In this document: positions 5,996 through 13,486 of the stretch, piece by piece | Numbering within the stretch: the stretch's first letter is position 1 | Layout: each line of letters starts with the position of its first letter | From: Actinomadura sp. KC216 | Lineage (GTDB): Bacteria; Actinomycetota; Actinomycetes; Streptosporangiales; Streptosporangiaceae | Direction: 5' to 3' | NCBI RefSeq assembly: GCF_004348535.1 | Contig: NZ_SMJX01000011.1 | Location: 1 to 59,428, forward strand | DNA: 59,428 bases | Made by a program: the position numbers and the translations under genes | The notes under the pieces: model-generated | The model's input: the letters and a program-made list of their open reading frames with translations, nothing else | Databases searched by the model: none | Told to the model about the DNA's origin: nothing

Positions 5996-6784
5996 ATGGT
6001 CGTTTCTCTGGTGAAGGACTACGTCCACACCTTCCCGTACCCGTATGACGACCTCTGGTTCAAGATGTCGCCTGCGTTCCGCTTCCTGGTGGACAGCGGC
6101 GTGATCGACCTGGAGAAGGGCGCCGAGATCCCTTACCGGTGCGAAGGCGTAGACGAGATCGCCTTCGAGCTGGACGGGCCGTGGTCGGGTTCGGACTACT
6201 CCGGGGATGACATCACCGAGTCGAACCAGCGATCCCTGGCCCGTGACTACAAGGACATCGTGATCGACTCCACGAGGTACTGGGGCCACAGCCCCTACGG
6301 CCTCCAGGTGGACGTCTACTTCGGATGGGGTGAGAACGCCGATCACGCCATGGACCTGGCCGAGAACCTTGTCAGCCTGAAGCACGACTACCCGTTGTAC
6401 GACGAAGAGGACAACTCCAAGCTGCTCGACGAGCGCGCGGAGCGGGCGTGGGACGGATACATGGAGTCGGACATCGCGTCCGACATCGAGAAGCGTCTCG
6501 GGATCGATCTGGATCTCAGGACGGACAAGGCCGGTGAAATCTTCTGGGAGACGTGCAGCGATCACGAGATTTACCCAGAGGCCGAGGGACACCGAGACGT
6601 CCTCATGCGGGGGACCGGTGATGAGGAATTCCAGATCGATCTGGCGCGGCGTGTGCTGGAAGCACAGGGGCCCGAGTTCCCCGACTACCTCTACGACCTG
6701 ACGGACCTCGGTTACGAGGTCCTGGCCGACTACATGGTGAAGCAGTTCGAGGGCCAGTGCCCTGGCCAGATGAGCATTCTCTGA
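5996..6784 (+). CDS. Hypothetical acidic protein
   Basis: 262 aa, the largest gene before the DUF3987 protein. Strongly acidic and rich in Tyr and Trp, with no membrane segment or known catalytic motif. The N-terminus has DYVHTFPYPYDDLWFK and the middle region DVYFGWGENADHAM. Its start lies directly behind the previous stop. No function assigned. Confidence 0.75.
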   Translation: MVVSLVKDYVHTFPYPYDDLWFKMSPAFRFLVDSGVIDLEKGAEIPYRCEGVDEIAFELDGPWSGSDYSGDDITESNQRSLARDYKDIVIDSTRYWGHSPYGLQVDVYFGWGENADHAMDLAENLVSLKHDYPLYDEEDNSKLLDERAERAWDGYMESDIASDIEKRLGIDLDLRTDKAGEIFWETCSDHEIYPEAEGHRDVLMRGTGDEEFQIDLARRVLEAQGPEFPDYLYDLTDLGYEVLADYMVKQFEGQCPGQMSIL

Positions 6785-6795
6785 GGGTGTGACAG

Positions 6796-7032
6796 GTGTT
6801 CAACTACGACCCCGCTAAGGACTGGGACAACAGGAACAACCCCAAACCGCACTACCGGCTGTACCTGGACCGTGATGGCAAGCCCTGCATCATCTGTGTC
6901 CAGGACTTCGACTACATGGATTACGAGGACAGCCGGTTTCTCAGCGACGAGGGTTACGACACCGAGGCTGAAGCCGAGGTCGGTCTTCTGCTGCTGAGGG
7001 CCAAAGCAGCCCAGATCCTGGGCCTTCTCTAG
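6796..7032 (+). CDS. Hypothetical acidic protein
   Basis: 78 aa from GTG 6796, behind GTGTGACAGG. It resembles other small acidic phage proteins with alternating aromatic and Asp residues (VQDFDYMDYEDSRF). A TGTGACA motif lies just before the start, probably by chance. No known family. Confidence 0.6.
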   Translation: MFNYDPAKDWDNRNNPKPHYRLYLDRDGKPCIICVQDFDYMDYEDSRFLSDEGYDTEAEAEVGLLLLRAKAAQILGLL

Positions 7033-7044
7033 TTCTTTCATCCG
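7033..7044 (+). promoter_or_regulatory. TTCTTTCATCCG motif, copy 2
   Basis: Lies in the 32-base gap before the gene at 7065, 20 bases upstream of its ATG and just 5' of its AGAGGAGAG ribosome site. Identical over 12 bases to copies at 3313, 40748 (minus) and 48809. Confidence 0.5.
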
Positions 7045-7064
7045 ACAACGCAAGAGGAGAGCAC

Positions 7065-7337
7065 ATGTTTGAGACGGAGATCAAGCGCGGCGCGGCATAC
7101 CTGGACAGAGTCGATCCGGAATGGGTCAAGAAGATCGACTTGGACCTCCTGAGCATCAACGATCCCAAGGACTGTGTCGTCGGCCAGGTGTTCGGCGACT
7201 TCTGGGAGTGGATGGGCTACTACACCAGTTGGGAGACCGTGCACGAGCACGGTTTCGCCGCTGAGAACGGCGATCACCCCCAACTGACTAAGGAGTGGAA
7301 GGAGTTCATCCGGGAGCGTCAGTCTGAGCAGGCCTGA
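7065..7337 (+). CDS. CxxGQ-type small acidic protein, paralogue 1
   Basis: 90 aa, ATG behind AGAGGAGAG. It shares a pattern with the genes at 7366 and 8331: A-x-LD near the start, W-x-x-x-IDL, Cys-x-x-x-Gln in the middle (CVVGQ here), a GF segment, and LT-x-x-W near the end. The three are recent paralogues in one operon. Function unknown; the family seems specific to small accessory genes of actinophages. Confidence 0.75.
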   Translation: MFETEIKRGAAYLDRVDPEWVKKIDLDLLSINDPKDCVVGQVFGDFWEWMGYYTSWETVHEHGFAAENGDHPQLTKEWKEFIRERQSEQA

Positions 7338-7365
7338 CGCGAGCTAATCGAAAAGGAGAGGACAC

Positions 7366-7647
7366 ATGCTGGACATCGAAGTGAGAGTGAAGGACGGAGC
7401 CGCTTTCCTGGACGAGAAGCGTCCGGGTTGGGCCGATGAGATCGACCTGGAGACGCTCGACGTCGCGGACGGGGACTACTGCGTCCTGGCGCAGCTCTAC
7501 GACGACTACAACACGGGCTACTACGTGCTTGGGCTGGACGACGTCTGGGATAGGCGGGACCTCGGGTTCTCGGCGATCGGGTACGACGAGTATCCCGCGC
7601 TGACGGACGCCTGGCACGCGCTGATCACAGAGCGTCGAGCCGCCTGA
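7366..7647 (+). CDS. CxxGQ-type small acidic protein, paralogue 2
   Basis: 93 aa, ATG behind AAAGGAGAGG. Aligns over its length with the products at 7065 and 8331: FLDEKRPGW-x-x-EIDLETL, CVLAQLYDDY, DLGFSAIG, ALTDAWHALI. Here GQ of the motif is AQ. A terminator follows 18 bases after the stop. Confidence 0.75.
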   Translation: MLDIEVRVKDGAAFLDEKRPGWADEIDLETLDVADGDYCVLAQLYDDYNTGYYVLGLDDVWDRRDLGFSAIGYDEYPALTDAWHALITERRAA

Positions 7648-7665
7648 GAACGTCGGTAGGGCATC

Positions 7666-7695
7666 GGGTGCACATCGGTGGATGTGCGCCCTTTT
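7666..7695 (+). terminator. Intrinsic terminator
   Basis: Ten-bp stem with one wobble (7666-7675 with 7682-7691), six-base loop and TTTT. The next ATG is at 7728. Confidence 0.85.
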
Positions 7696-7727
7696 GTTTT
7701 CCCGAAGTTCCGATTGAGAGGAGAGCC

Positions 7728-7907
7728 ATGAACACGGCTGTTGAGGAAGAGGAGCCGGAACCCCTGCACGCTTACCAGGTGACCCCGGAAGACGCCTCCT
7801 TCTTCCGAAAAATGAAAGGCAAGTGGTCATACGGAAACGAGATCGAGGCCGTAACCCTTCCGAGCGGCCGGGTGATCAGCGGGGCCGAGATGAAGAGGTG
7901 GGTGTGA
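7728..7907 (+). CDS. Hypothetical protein
   Basis: 59 aa; ATG 7728 behind GAGAGGAGAG decides against the longer frame. Acidic N-terminus (VEEEEPEP) and a compact C-terminal part (LPSGRVISGAEMKRWV). Its stop overlaps the next ATG. No known family. Confidence 0.7.
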   Translation: MNTAVEEEEPEPLHAYQVTPEDASFFRKMKGKWSYGNEIEAVTLPSGRVISGAEMKRWV

Positions 7908-8080
7908 TGTTCAAGCTGGAATTCAGGACGGACACGGCAATCTTCAAATCCTCCCCTGTCTTTGAATATTGGAGGATTTTCAACCTGGTAAGGGACCAGG
8001 TTGACGCAGGAGCCCGCGAGGGCACTATCCAGGACACCAACGGCAACACCATCGGCCACTTCGAGATTACGGAGGACTGA
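7907..8080 (+). CDS. Hypothetical protein
   Basis: 57 aa, start overlapping the previous stop (TGATG) with GAGGTG upstream. The stop overlaps the next start in the same way, making a coupled trio. Mixed alpha/beta, no membrane segment, no known family. Confidence 0.65.
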   Translation: MFKLEFRTDTAIFKSSPVFEYWRIFNLVRDQVDAGAREGTIQDTNGNTIGHFEITED

Positions 8081-8319
8081 TGCGGCACTGGACAACGTCT
8101 GACGGTTCGCACGTGTGGGCATGGGAAGACGTTCGAGGCGCGGACTACCGCGCCATCTGGATTCCTGCTAAGGACTCCATAGAGCTGCTCCGTTCCGTCT
8201 CCGCCGGAGCGGGTTGGCCCACGGTCGCGACCGTTTCGGAAGTGTACGACCGTTTCCATGCGAAGCACATCACCGACTCCTGGTACGCGCTCATCTTCCA
8301 CATCGACACAGTGAAATGA
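8080..8319 (+). CDS. Hypothetical protein
   Basis: 79 aa, coupled to the previous gene, GGAG upstream. It has several Trp residues (RHWTTSDGSHVWAWEDV) and a YDRFHAKHITDSWY segment similar to the C-terminal parts of the neighbouring CxxGQ proteins, but lacks the Cys motif. Function unknown. Confidence 0.65.
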   Translation: MRHWTTSDGSHVWAWEDVRGADYRAIWIPAKDSIELLRSVSAGAGWPTVATVSEVYDRFHAKHITDSWYALIFHIDTVK

Positions 8320-8330
8320 GGAGAACTGAC

Positions 8331-8633
8331 ATGGATCTCACCTACGAGGAGCGCGCCAAGGCTGGCGCGGATCTGCTCGACGCGGAGTACCCCAACTGGT
8401 TCGAGGAGATCGACCTCGGAATCCTGAGGCTGGAATCGCCGTGGAACTGCATTTTGTCTCAGGTGTACGACAGCTACAGCCTCGGCATGGACGAGCTGGG
8501 GATCTCAGAGGCGGATGGACAGGCCGCCAATCTCGGGTTCTTCGAGCCGGGGAATGACCCAGAAATCTACATGCTGGGTTACGAGAAGCTCACCGAGGCG
8601 TGGACTGCCGAAATCAACAAGCGGAGGAACTGA
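8331..8633 (+). CDS. CxxGQ-type small acidic protein, paralogue 3
   Basis: 100 aa, ATG behind GAGGAG. Shares with 7065 and 7366 the order A-DLLD, P-x-WFEEIDL, Cys-x-x-x-Gln (CILSQVYDSY), a GFF segment and LTEAWTAEI. Function unknown. Presence of three diverged copies in 1.6 kb points to tandem duplication. Confidence 0.75.
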   Translation: MDLTYEERAKAGADLLDAEYPNWFEEIDLGILRLESPWNCILSQVYDSYSLGMDELGISEADGQAANLGFFEPGNDPEIYMLGYEKLTEAWTAEINKRRN

Positions 8634-8634
8634 C

Positions 8635-8973
8635 ATGACCAAGCCAACCTTTGCGGCCCTGGAGAGCAAGGTGCGCGAACTGGCGAGCGCGAACCCAGAC
8701 TTCGTTTACGACCGTGGCGACTACATCTCGTGCCGCTACAACCCCGATGACTTGCAGCCCGGCTGCTTGTTCGGTCAGGCGTTCATCGCCTTGGGGCACC
8801 CGATTCCGATGCACCTGGACACCAGGCCTATCGACACAGTTCTCAGGATCCTGGCGATCGAGATGACTCCTGAAGAGGAGAGCTGGGCGTGGTACGCCCA
8901 GAAGGGACAGGACCGAGGCAAGCCCTGGGGTGAAGCAGTCAAGAATGCGGATCGCCTGCACCCTCTGAGCTGA
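8635..8973 (+). CDS. CxFGQAF protein, paralogue of the gene at 10624
   Basis: 112 aa, ATG behind GGAGG. Shares NPDFVYD, CRYNP, CLFGQAF and a W-x-x-x-Q-x-x-QD-like end with the product at 10624. The Cys-x-x-Gly-Gln core resembles that of the three proteins at 7065, 7366 and 8331, so a distant common origin is possible. No catalytic role is evident. Confidence 0.75.
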   Translation: MTKPTFAALESKVRELASANPDFVYDRGDYISCRYNPDDLQPGCLFGQAFIALGHPIPMHLDTRPIDTVLRILAIEMTPEEESWAWYAQKGQDRGKPWGEAVKNADRLHPLS

Positions 8974-8989
8974 TTCCCCGATGGACTCT

Positions 8990-9018
8990 GGCACCCGTCC
9001 TCCTTGAGGACGGGTGCC
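8990..9018 (+). terminator. Hairpin, probable terminator
   Basis: Twelve-bp perfect stem (8990-9001 with 9007-9018), five-base loop. The following GTTGCC is a poor U-run. Confidence 0.6.
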
Positions 9019-9065
9019 GTTGCCTGTCTAGGAGTCAGGTTCATCAAAAGGAGAGGAAGTCAGCA

Positions 9066-9497
9066 ATGGCGAACATCGGGCGACTCGACAAGATCATCGA
9101 CTTGATCACGGCCGAGGAGATCAAGCACGATCAGGGCACATGGACATCCGGCCTCAATGGTGAGGTGAAGCACGGGGAGGAGGGTCAGATTGACGACGAG
9201 CTGAAGTGCGGAACCGCGTGCTGCATCGCGGGTTGGGCCGCCGTCATGTACGCGCCGAAGGGCACGAAGTTCACCGACTACGACGATGTGACCCTGCCGG
9301 ACGGCATCCGCGTGTCGTACCCCTCGTACGGCCGCCAGGTTCTGGACCTGACCTGGGATGAGGCGGATGTCCTCTTCAACGGGGACAACGACCTGGACGA
9401 AATCCAGGAAATGCGAAACGCCCTGGAGGACGGCAGTTTCCATTCGAGGTACCTCGGCTACGAGGACGGAAACGAAGAATGTGAGTGCTGCCGCTGA
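9066..9497 (+). CDS. Hypothetical protein with CCIAGWA motif
   Basis: 143 aa, ATG behind AAAGGAGAGG. The central CGTACCIAGWAAV segment is a signature I know from uncharacterised actinophage proteins; its Cys-Cys-x-x-Gly again resembles the CxxGQ core of the neighbours. The C-terminus ends in a Cys-rich CECCR. Function unknown. Confidence 0.75.
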   Translation: MANIGRLDKIIDLITAEEIKHDQGTWTSGLNGEVKHGEEGQIDDELKCGTACCIAGWAAVMYAPKGTKFTDYDDVTLPDGIRVSYPSYGRQVLDLTWDEADVLFNGDNDLDEIQEMRNALEDGSFHSRYLGYEDGNEECECCR

Positions 9498-9519
9498 TTG
9501 ATGGGCCTCGGATGACTCT

Positions 9520-9546
9520 GGAGCACAGGCCACATGCCTGTGCTCC
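9520..9546 (+). terminator. Hairpin, probable terminator
   Basis: Eleven-bp stem (9520-9530 with 9536-9546) with a CACAT loop, followed by GGGGCTTTCTT. Confidence 0.7.
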
Positions 9547-9599
9547 GGGGCTTTCTTAGGACCGTTCAAGCCTGACACGTCAAACAAAAGGGAGATGAC

Positions 9600-9953
9600 A
9601 TGTCCGCTGCCAAGCCGATGACCATCAGTCGCCGCACTCGGGTCTATCTTGCTCAGAACAACGGTGGTCCGCTCACGCCTCCGCAGCGCAGGCGTTACGA
9701 CAAGAAGAACCGAAAGTGGATGGGCCAGCACACGGCCGAGCTGGAGGCCGTAGCAAGGGGGATAGCCGACAACCACACCAAGAGGCCGGACCTGCCGGTC
9801 GGCCTGGTGCCCTTCGAGGAGATCGCGGAGGAGGTCATCGCTCCGGTGGAGGACTTCCCGGTTGTGGTGCGCCCGTGTGGTGGCACGGACCACTGCGTCA
9901 CCAAGAGCGGCAAGAAGGCCAAGACGACGCACAAGGGATGCGAGGGGTTCTGA
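9600..9953 (+). CDS. Hypothetical basic protein
   Basis: 117 aa, ATG behind GGGAGATGAC. Basic N-terminal half (SRRTRVYLAQ, PPQRRRYDKKNRKW) and an acidic middle; Cys and His near the C-terminus (PCGGTDHC and HKGCEG) could hold a metal. Some actinophage relatives are annotated only as hypothetical. Stop overlaps the next ATG. Confidence 0.7.
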   Translation: MSAAKPMTISRRTRVYLAQNNGGPLTPPQRRRYDKKNRKWMGQHTAELEAVARGIADNHTKRPDLPVGLVPFEEIAEEVIAPVEDFPVVVRPCGGTDHCVTKSGKKAKTTHKGCEGF

Positions 9954-10108
9954 TGAAGGAGCTGCTGATCGAGGTCTATTGGGACGGGCATTCCCGGACA
10001 TGGTCTGTCCACGTCCGTCGAACGCTCGATCACGACTGGGAGGAACTCGTCGGCTCGGAGGACGACCTAAGCGACCTCCTGACTGAGGCTCACGACATCG
10101 TGAATTGA
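9953..10108 (+). CDS. Small hypothetical protein
   Basis: 51 aa, coupled to the upstream gene by a TGATG overlap. Beta strand-rich N-terminus (LLIEVYWDGHSRTWSVHV) and an acidic helix at the end. No known family. Confidence 0.6.
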   Translation: MKELLIEVYWDGHSRTWSVHVRRTLDHDWEELVGSEDDLSDLLTEAHDIVN

Positions 10109-10119
10109 GGGAGGTTCTG

Positions 10120-10389
10120 ATGGAGCTGCATCCGCTTGGAAGGTGGACCACCCTCCCCTGGGGGTGGTCTCGATTCGTCTACAAGGGCGAGCCCTACAGC
10201 GTGCTTCGCAAAAGATACGGCGTCTGGCTCGTTTACCGGGAAGGACGAGACGATGACGATTGGGCGGTGAGGGTCTGGGCCACATTCCCCATGACTGCCT
10301 CACTACGCCATGAGCCGGACCAGCAGTGGTCCACACCCAACGACATCGACGTCACCATGTTCACAGCACTCCAGAGGATAGGGGACTGA
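10120..10389 (+). CDS. Hypothetical protein
   Basis: 89 aa; ATG 10120 behind GGGAGG decides the start. Aromatic-rich (RWTTLPWGWSRFVYKGEPYS), mostly beta, with no membrane segment. No known family. Confidence 0.65.
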   Translation: MELHPLGRWTTLPWGWSRFVYKGEPYSVLRKRYGVWLVYREGRDDDDWAVRVWATFPMTASLRHEPDQQWSTPNDIDVTMFTALQRIGD

Positions 10390-10391
10390 CG

Positions 10392-10562
10392 GTGATCGAT
10401 GACCCCGAGGTGTGGGTGACTCTCGCGACCGCCATGCAGCGTCAGATCCGGGAGCTGAACCGGCTCATTCGAGCCGCTGAGAAAGACGGATACGACTCTG
10501 CCGGCCTGAAAGAGGATCTCGCCCGCGCCAAGCGTGCGCGCGACTACGTCACCGCTGCCTAA
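10392..10562 (+). CDS. Small helical protein
   Basis: 56 aa from GTG 10392. Almost entirely helical with heptad-like spacing (QRQIRELNRLIRAAEKDG), suggesting a coiled coil. Terminator directly after. No known family. Confidence 0.6.
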   Translation: MIDDPEVWVTLATAMQRQIRELNRLIRAAEKDGYDSAGLKEDLARAKRARDYVTAA

Positions 10563-10575
10563 GTAGACGTTCACG

Positions 10576-10601
10576 AGGCCCGCTAGATGGCGGGCCTTTT
10601 T
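10576..10601 (+). terminator. Intrinsic terminator
   Basis: Eight-bp stem (10576-10583 with 10590-10597) with a T-run. The next ribosome site begins only about 13 bases later. Confidence 0.85.
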
Positions 10602-10623
10602 CATGCCCAGATAGGGAGAGCAG

Positions 10624-10968
10624 ATGACTGAGACGCTGACATTCAAGCAGATCGAGAACGAGGTTCGCCGACTGGCGGCGGAGAATCCCGATTTCGTATA
10701 CGAGTCCTATCACGGATCGTGCTTCTACAACCCCACGGAACGGGCGGGGAAGCAGTACGGGGCGTGCATTTTCGGGCAGGCGTTCACCAATCTCGGGACC
10801 CCCGTGCCCGATGGAATCGACGAGGACTACATCGGGTCCGTTCTTCCGAACATGGGCATTGAGACCACGCTCGACCAGTACGAATGGGCGGGAACGGTGC
10901 AATACCAGCAAGACCAGGGCTGCGCGTGGGCGCTGGCCGTTGCCCTGGCCGACGACGAACGCCGCTGA
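10624..10968 (+). CDS. CxFGQAF protein, paralogue of the gene at 8635
   Basis: 114 aa, ATG behind GGGAGAG. Shares NPDFVYE, FYNP, CIFGQAF and a QDQG-x-x-W ending with the 8635 product. The pair probably arose by duplication and was separated by later insertions. Function unknown. Confidence 0.75.
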   Translation: MTETLTFKQIENEVRRLAAENPDFVYESYHGSCFYNPTERAGKQYGACIFGQAFTNLGTPVPDGIDEDYIGSVLPNMGIETTLDQYEWAGTVQYQQDQGCAWALAVALADDERR

Positions 10969-10987
10969 TCTGATCCGATTTGGGAGG

Positions 10988-11012
10988 GGCCACCTCTTCA
11001 AGGTGGCCTTTT
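10988..11012 (+). terminator. Intrinsic terminator
   Basis: Eight-bp stem (10988-10995 with 11001-11008), five-base loop, TTTT. Confidence 0.85.
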
Positions 11013-11059
11013 CCATGTCCGATCAAATCACAACCCTACTGTCGAGACAGGAGAGAGAG

Positions 11060-11368
11060 TTGAGTGAGGACGAGAACGTTGAACTGTTCCAGAGCAAGCG
11101 CCTCATATGGACAGGCATCTTCGCAACCTTCGTGCAGGACCTGATCAACCAGGGTGCTCCCAGCTCGGAGCTGGACAAGCGTGCTCTGGACGCATTGGAC
11201 GGTCTGATCGCGGTCGTGGACAAGAAGCTGCCTGAGGGCTGCTGGTGGGCCGTGGGTTCTTCCGCCATCTGGGGCCCTCCCGGCTCCGTCCTGCCGGACA
11301 TCGACTCTCTCATGGAGGAGCTGATCGCGGATGCCCGCGCAAATTTGGAAGCCCAAGGAGAGGAATGA
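11060..11368 (+). CDS. Hypothetical protein
   Basis: 102 aa from TTG 11060, which lies after AGGAGAGAGAG; an in-frame ATG at 11015 sits in the terminator tail without a ribosome site. Helical, with a Trp/Gly-rich centre (GCWWAVGSSAIWGPPG). No known family. ATGA overlap with the next gene. Confidence 0.65.
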   Translation: MSEDENVELFQSKRLIWTGIFATFVQDLINQGAPSSELDKRALDALDGLIAVVDKKLPEGCWWAVGSSAIWGPPGSVLPDIDSLMEELIADARANLEAQGEE

Positions 11369-11523
11369 GTAGTTACGAGACATACGCCAATGAGGAAGGC
11401 GAAAGCGTCACTCACAGGGTGACACGAGACGGCTTGGTCCTCGAAGCGGATCTCGATGATCCGGAGGACGTTCGCAACATTCCCTACTTCTGGGAACACC
11501 AGTCCCCGGCTGATTACAACTAA
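11365..11523 (+). CDS. Small acidic protein
   Basis: 52 aa, ATG four bases before the end of the previous gene, with AAGGAGAGGA upstream. Acidic and probably extended; no known family. Confidence 0.6.
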   Translation: MSSYETYANEEGESVTHRVTRDGLVLEADLDDPEDVRNIPYFWEHQSPADYN

Positions 11524-11529
11524 CAGGAA

Positions 11530-11573
11530 GGCAGCTCCGCAGGGCTGCCAAGACGATGCCCTCCCGAGGGCAT
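11530..11573 (+). terminator. Two adjacent small hairpins
   Basis: GGCAGC/GCTGCC (11530-11549) and ATGCCCTC/GAGGGCAT (11556-11573). No U-run follows; the second hairpin abuts the ribosome site of the next gene and might control its translation. Confidence 0.5.
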
Positions 11574-11586
11574 GGAAAGGCACACA

Positions 11587-11844
11587 ATGCTGTTCGAGAA
11601 CGACGTTTACCCGCTCACCGACAACCCGTACAACGGCTTCGCTACGGAGGCTGAGGCCGTATCGAAGGTGGCAGCCAAGTTCGCCCTCGTGATGCGGCTG
11701 CTCACTGGCGACTTCACGTGTGAGGGTTTGATCCACGCTTTCGGTGAGATGGCCATCACCGACCCGGAGCTGGCGATGACCGCTCTGGACAAGGTCGAGG
11801 AGGCTCACCAGGCCGACCCCAGCCGGGGCCTGCTTCAGCGCTGA
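11587..11844 (+). CDS. Hypothetical helical protein
   Basis: 85 aa from ATG 11587 with GGAAAGG upstream; an ATG at 11572 would add five residues. Mostly helical (ATEAEAVSKVAAKFALVMRL) without a known motif. The stop overlaps the next ATG. Confidence 0.6.
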   Translation: MLFENDVYPLTDNPYNGFATEAEAVSKVAAKFALVMRLLTGDFTCEGLIHAFGEMAITDPELAMTALDKVEEAHQADPSRGLLQR

Positions 11845-11957
11845 TGTTCGCCGGATGGGATTGGTTCTTCGCGACCCTGGCCGTCCTCTGGACGGTCGGG
11901 GTCGTGGGGTCCTGGCGTGAATGGAGACAGCATGTTTCGCGGACTAAGCGTCGATGA
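11844..11957 (+). CDS. Small membrane protein
   Basis: 37 aa, ATG overlapping the previous stop. One Trp-rich transmembrane helix (about residues 5-23) and a basic tail (REWRQHVSRTKRR), so it should sit in the inner membrane with the tail inside. It overlaps the next gene by 26 bases. No known family. Confidence 0.55.
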   Translation: MFAGWDWFFATLAVLWTVGVVGSWREWRQHVSRTKRR

Positions 11958-12117
11958 GCTGTATGAGCTGGCAGGAAGACTTCGCCGTGCGGCTATACGG
12001 GTTCCGGACAGCGATACGAGTGCGGAACTCGCTGAGATTTACGTTGAAGTCCTTGATCACGTCTGGCTGGAGGAGTTCTTCGACGCCCAGGAGCGAGAGT
12101 CCGGATATGTTTTCTGA
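11932..12117 (+). CDS. Small hypothetical protein
   Basis: 61 aa, ATG 11932 after GGAGACAGC. Helical, with a pattern of Leu and charged residues (LSVDELYELAGRLRRAAIRV). The next gene overlaps it by 11 bases. No known family. Confidence 0.6.
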   Translation: MFRGLSVDELYELAGRLRRAAIRVPDSDTSAELAEIYVEVLDHVWLEEFFDAQERESGYVF

Positions 12118-12298
12118 GCTAACCGACGAGGAGCTGTGTGCGCTCGAAGAAATCCTTTACCGAGGCAAGAACCGGGCCCTACCTGTGAACCTCGATGCTC
12201 CGTACGCCATGGATATCTGGGATGACGTTTTCGGGGCCTGGGACGACGCCACTGACGAGATGCGAAGAAGGAACTGGACCCACATAAAACGAGTGTGA
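12107..12298 (+). CDS. Small hypothetical protein
   Basis: 63 aa, starting inside the end of the previous gene with GAGAG upstream. Begins SELTDEELCALEEIL, an amphipathic helix, followed by an acidic aromatic part. No known family. Confidence 0.6.
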   Translation: MFSELTDEELCALEEILYRGKNRALPVNLDAPYAMDIWDDVFGAWDDATDEMRRRNWTHIKRV

Positions 12299-12312
12299 TG
12301 GGTTTGGTTACG

Positions 12313-12344
12313 GCGAGGCCCCCTTCTTTGGAAGGGGGCCTCGC
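12313..12344 (+). terminator. Strong hairpin terminator
   Basis: Perfect 14-bp stem (12313-12326 with 12331-12344) with a TTTG loop, the longest perfect stem in the early block. The tail ATTTCC is only moderately T-rich. Confidence 0.8.
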
Positions 12345-12378
12345 TATTTCCATGCCTGGACAGTCGAAAGGAGAGCCA

Positions 12379-12498
12379 ATGACTCAGGTCGAGGTGGGGT
12401 TTGGGCTGCTGCTGATCGGGAGCAATGCCCATTTGCTGGCTATCTATCTGCTGCTCCGCGAGAGGCTGCGGAAGGGAGGAGAACGCGATGAAGGGTGA
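12379..12498 (+). CDS. Small membrane protein
   Basis: 39 aa, ATG behind AAAGGAGAG. One transmembrane helix (residues about 5-27) and a basic C-terminus (LRERLRKGGERDEG). Overlaps the next gene. Role unknown. Confidence 0.55.
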   Translation: MTQVEVGFGLLLIGSNAHLLAIYLLLRERLRKGGERDEG

Positions 12499-12676
12499 TA
12501 AGCCTACGAACTGGTGGATCGTCAAAGACGGGGCCGAAGAGGAGATCGCCGTTGTGTACGGCGAGGACATCGGTGACGCCATCGACGCCGCCATCGATGA
12601 GACCGGACTCATGGGGGGCTTCTACGTCCGCCGGCTCAAGGAAGAGGCGGCGAGGAACCGAGGGCTGATCGCATGA
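12488..12676 (+). CDS. Small hypothetical protein
   Basis: 62 aa, ATG behind GGAGGAGAACGC. Acidic, alpha/beta (WWIVKDGAEEEIAVVYGEDI). It overlaps the next gene by four bases. No known family. Confidence 0.6.
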   Translation: MKGDKPTNWWIVKDGAEEEIAVVYGEDIGDAIDAAIDETGLMGGFYVRRLKEEAARNRGLIA

Positions 12677-12864
12677 TCTTCGGTCAGTTCGTGCGGCGGG
12701 TTCTTCCCCTGGACTGCGTCCAGTGTCGGTACTTCAACTCCATCGGCAACAACGGACACATCATCTGCAAGAGGTACTGGAAGTGGTCCAACCACAACAT
12801 CACCTACAGGGAAGCGCGCTTCTGGAAGCGCTGGCATGAGTGCAACAAGGAGGACTTTGAGTAA
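12673..12864 (+). CDS. Cys-containing basic small protein
   Basis: 63 aa, ATGA overlap with the previous gene. CVQC at about 15-18 and two further Cys (CKRY, ECNK) with His residues suggest a zinc finger. The many aromatic and basic residues fit RNA or DNA binding. No known family. Confidence 0.65.
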   Translation: MIFGQFVRRVLPLDCVQCRYFNSIGNNGHIICKRYWKWSNHNITYREARFWKRWHECNKEDFE

Positions 12865-12976
12865 GCCCGACGAGAAGAAGGTCAAGAAGGCCATCAAGTC
12901 GGAAGCGATCAAGCGGGTTCCGAAGACGGACCCGAAGGCATTGGACAAGATCAAGGACAGGACTAGGGGTAAATGA
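12857..12976 (+). CDS. Lys-rich small protein
   Basis: 39 aa from TTG 12857 with AAGGAGG upstream, overlapping the previous gene by eight bases. About a third of the residues are Lys; probably nucleic-acid binding. Confidence 0.5.
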   Translation: MSKPDEKKVKKAIKSEAIKRVPKTDPKALDKIKDRTRGK

Positions 12977-13032
12977 TGGATCCCGAGAAGCCGTTCAAGG
13001 AGCTGGCGAAGCTCATCGAGGAGCAACTGTGA
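12973..13032 (+). CDS. Possible 19-aa peptide
   Basis: ATGATG start in the end of the previous gene, product MMDPEKPFKELAKLIEEQL. It bridges two coupled genes (overlap of four bases on each side), so it may serve mainly translational coupling. Weak support. Confidence 0.3.
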   Translation: MMDPEKPFKELAKLIEEQL

Positions 13033-13238
13033 CGAACCTGGCGCCGTCACGCGCCATGGGCGCGATTGAGACGTATGAGGCCGACAACGCTCACCGCTAC
13101 AGCGGTGAGAGCGAAGCGGTGAAGCTGGCAGACCTGATCGCCGACGTTCTTCTCTTTGCGAAGGCGGAGGGGCTCGACTACGAGTTCATTCTCGACTACG
13201 CGAGGATTGCCTTCGAGGAAGAAGAGGACGAGGTGTGA
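13029..13238 (+). CDS. Small acidic protein
   Basis: 69 aa from GTG 13029 with GAGGAG upstream. Helical, ending in EEEEDEV. The pattern (SEAVKLADLIADVLLFAKAEG) resembles uncharacterised actinophage proteins. Coupled to neighbours on both sides. Confidence 0.6.
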   Translation: MTNLAPSRAMGAIETYEADNAHRYSGESEAVKLADLIADVLLFAKAEGLDYEFILDYARIAFEEEEDEV

Positions 13239-13486
13239 AGCGTTACGGGCTTCTGGAATGGGGCTCCGATTTTGACCGGGAGCCCGCCATCTTCATTGGC
13301 TTCACCATCTCCGACATTCGTCTTGGGGCGATGGAGCATCTCGAAGCCCTCGGGGACGAGTTCGAAGTTCCGTTCCCCGATGAGCGGGACCCGGTCTGTG
13401 TAAGGCGTTGGTGGCGAGAGATGTGGGAGGCAACTACGTCTCCGATGCTCACCATTTTTTCTGAAGATGAGGTTATCCATGTGTGA
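13235..13486 (+). CDS. Hypothetical protein
   Basis: 83 aa from GTG 13235, four-base overlap with the previous gene. Acidic, with a Trp-rich helix (VRRWWREMWEA). A short frame from ATG 13479 (16 codons) follows but is not credible as a gene. No known family. Confidence 0.6.
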   Translation: MKRYGLLEWGSDFDREPAIFIGFTISDIRLGAMEHLEALGDEFEVPFPDERDPVCVRRWWREMWEATTSPMLTIFSEDEVIHV

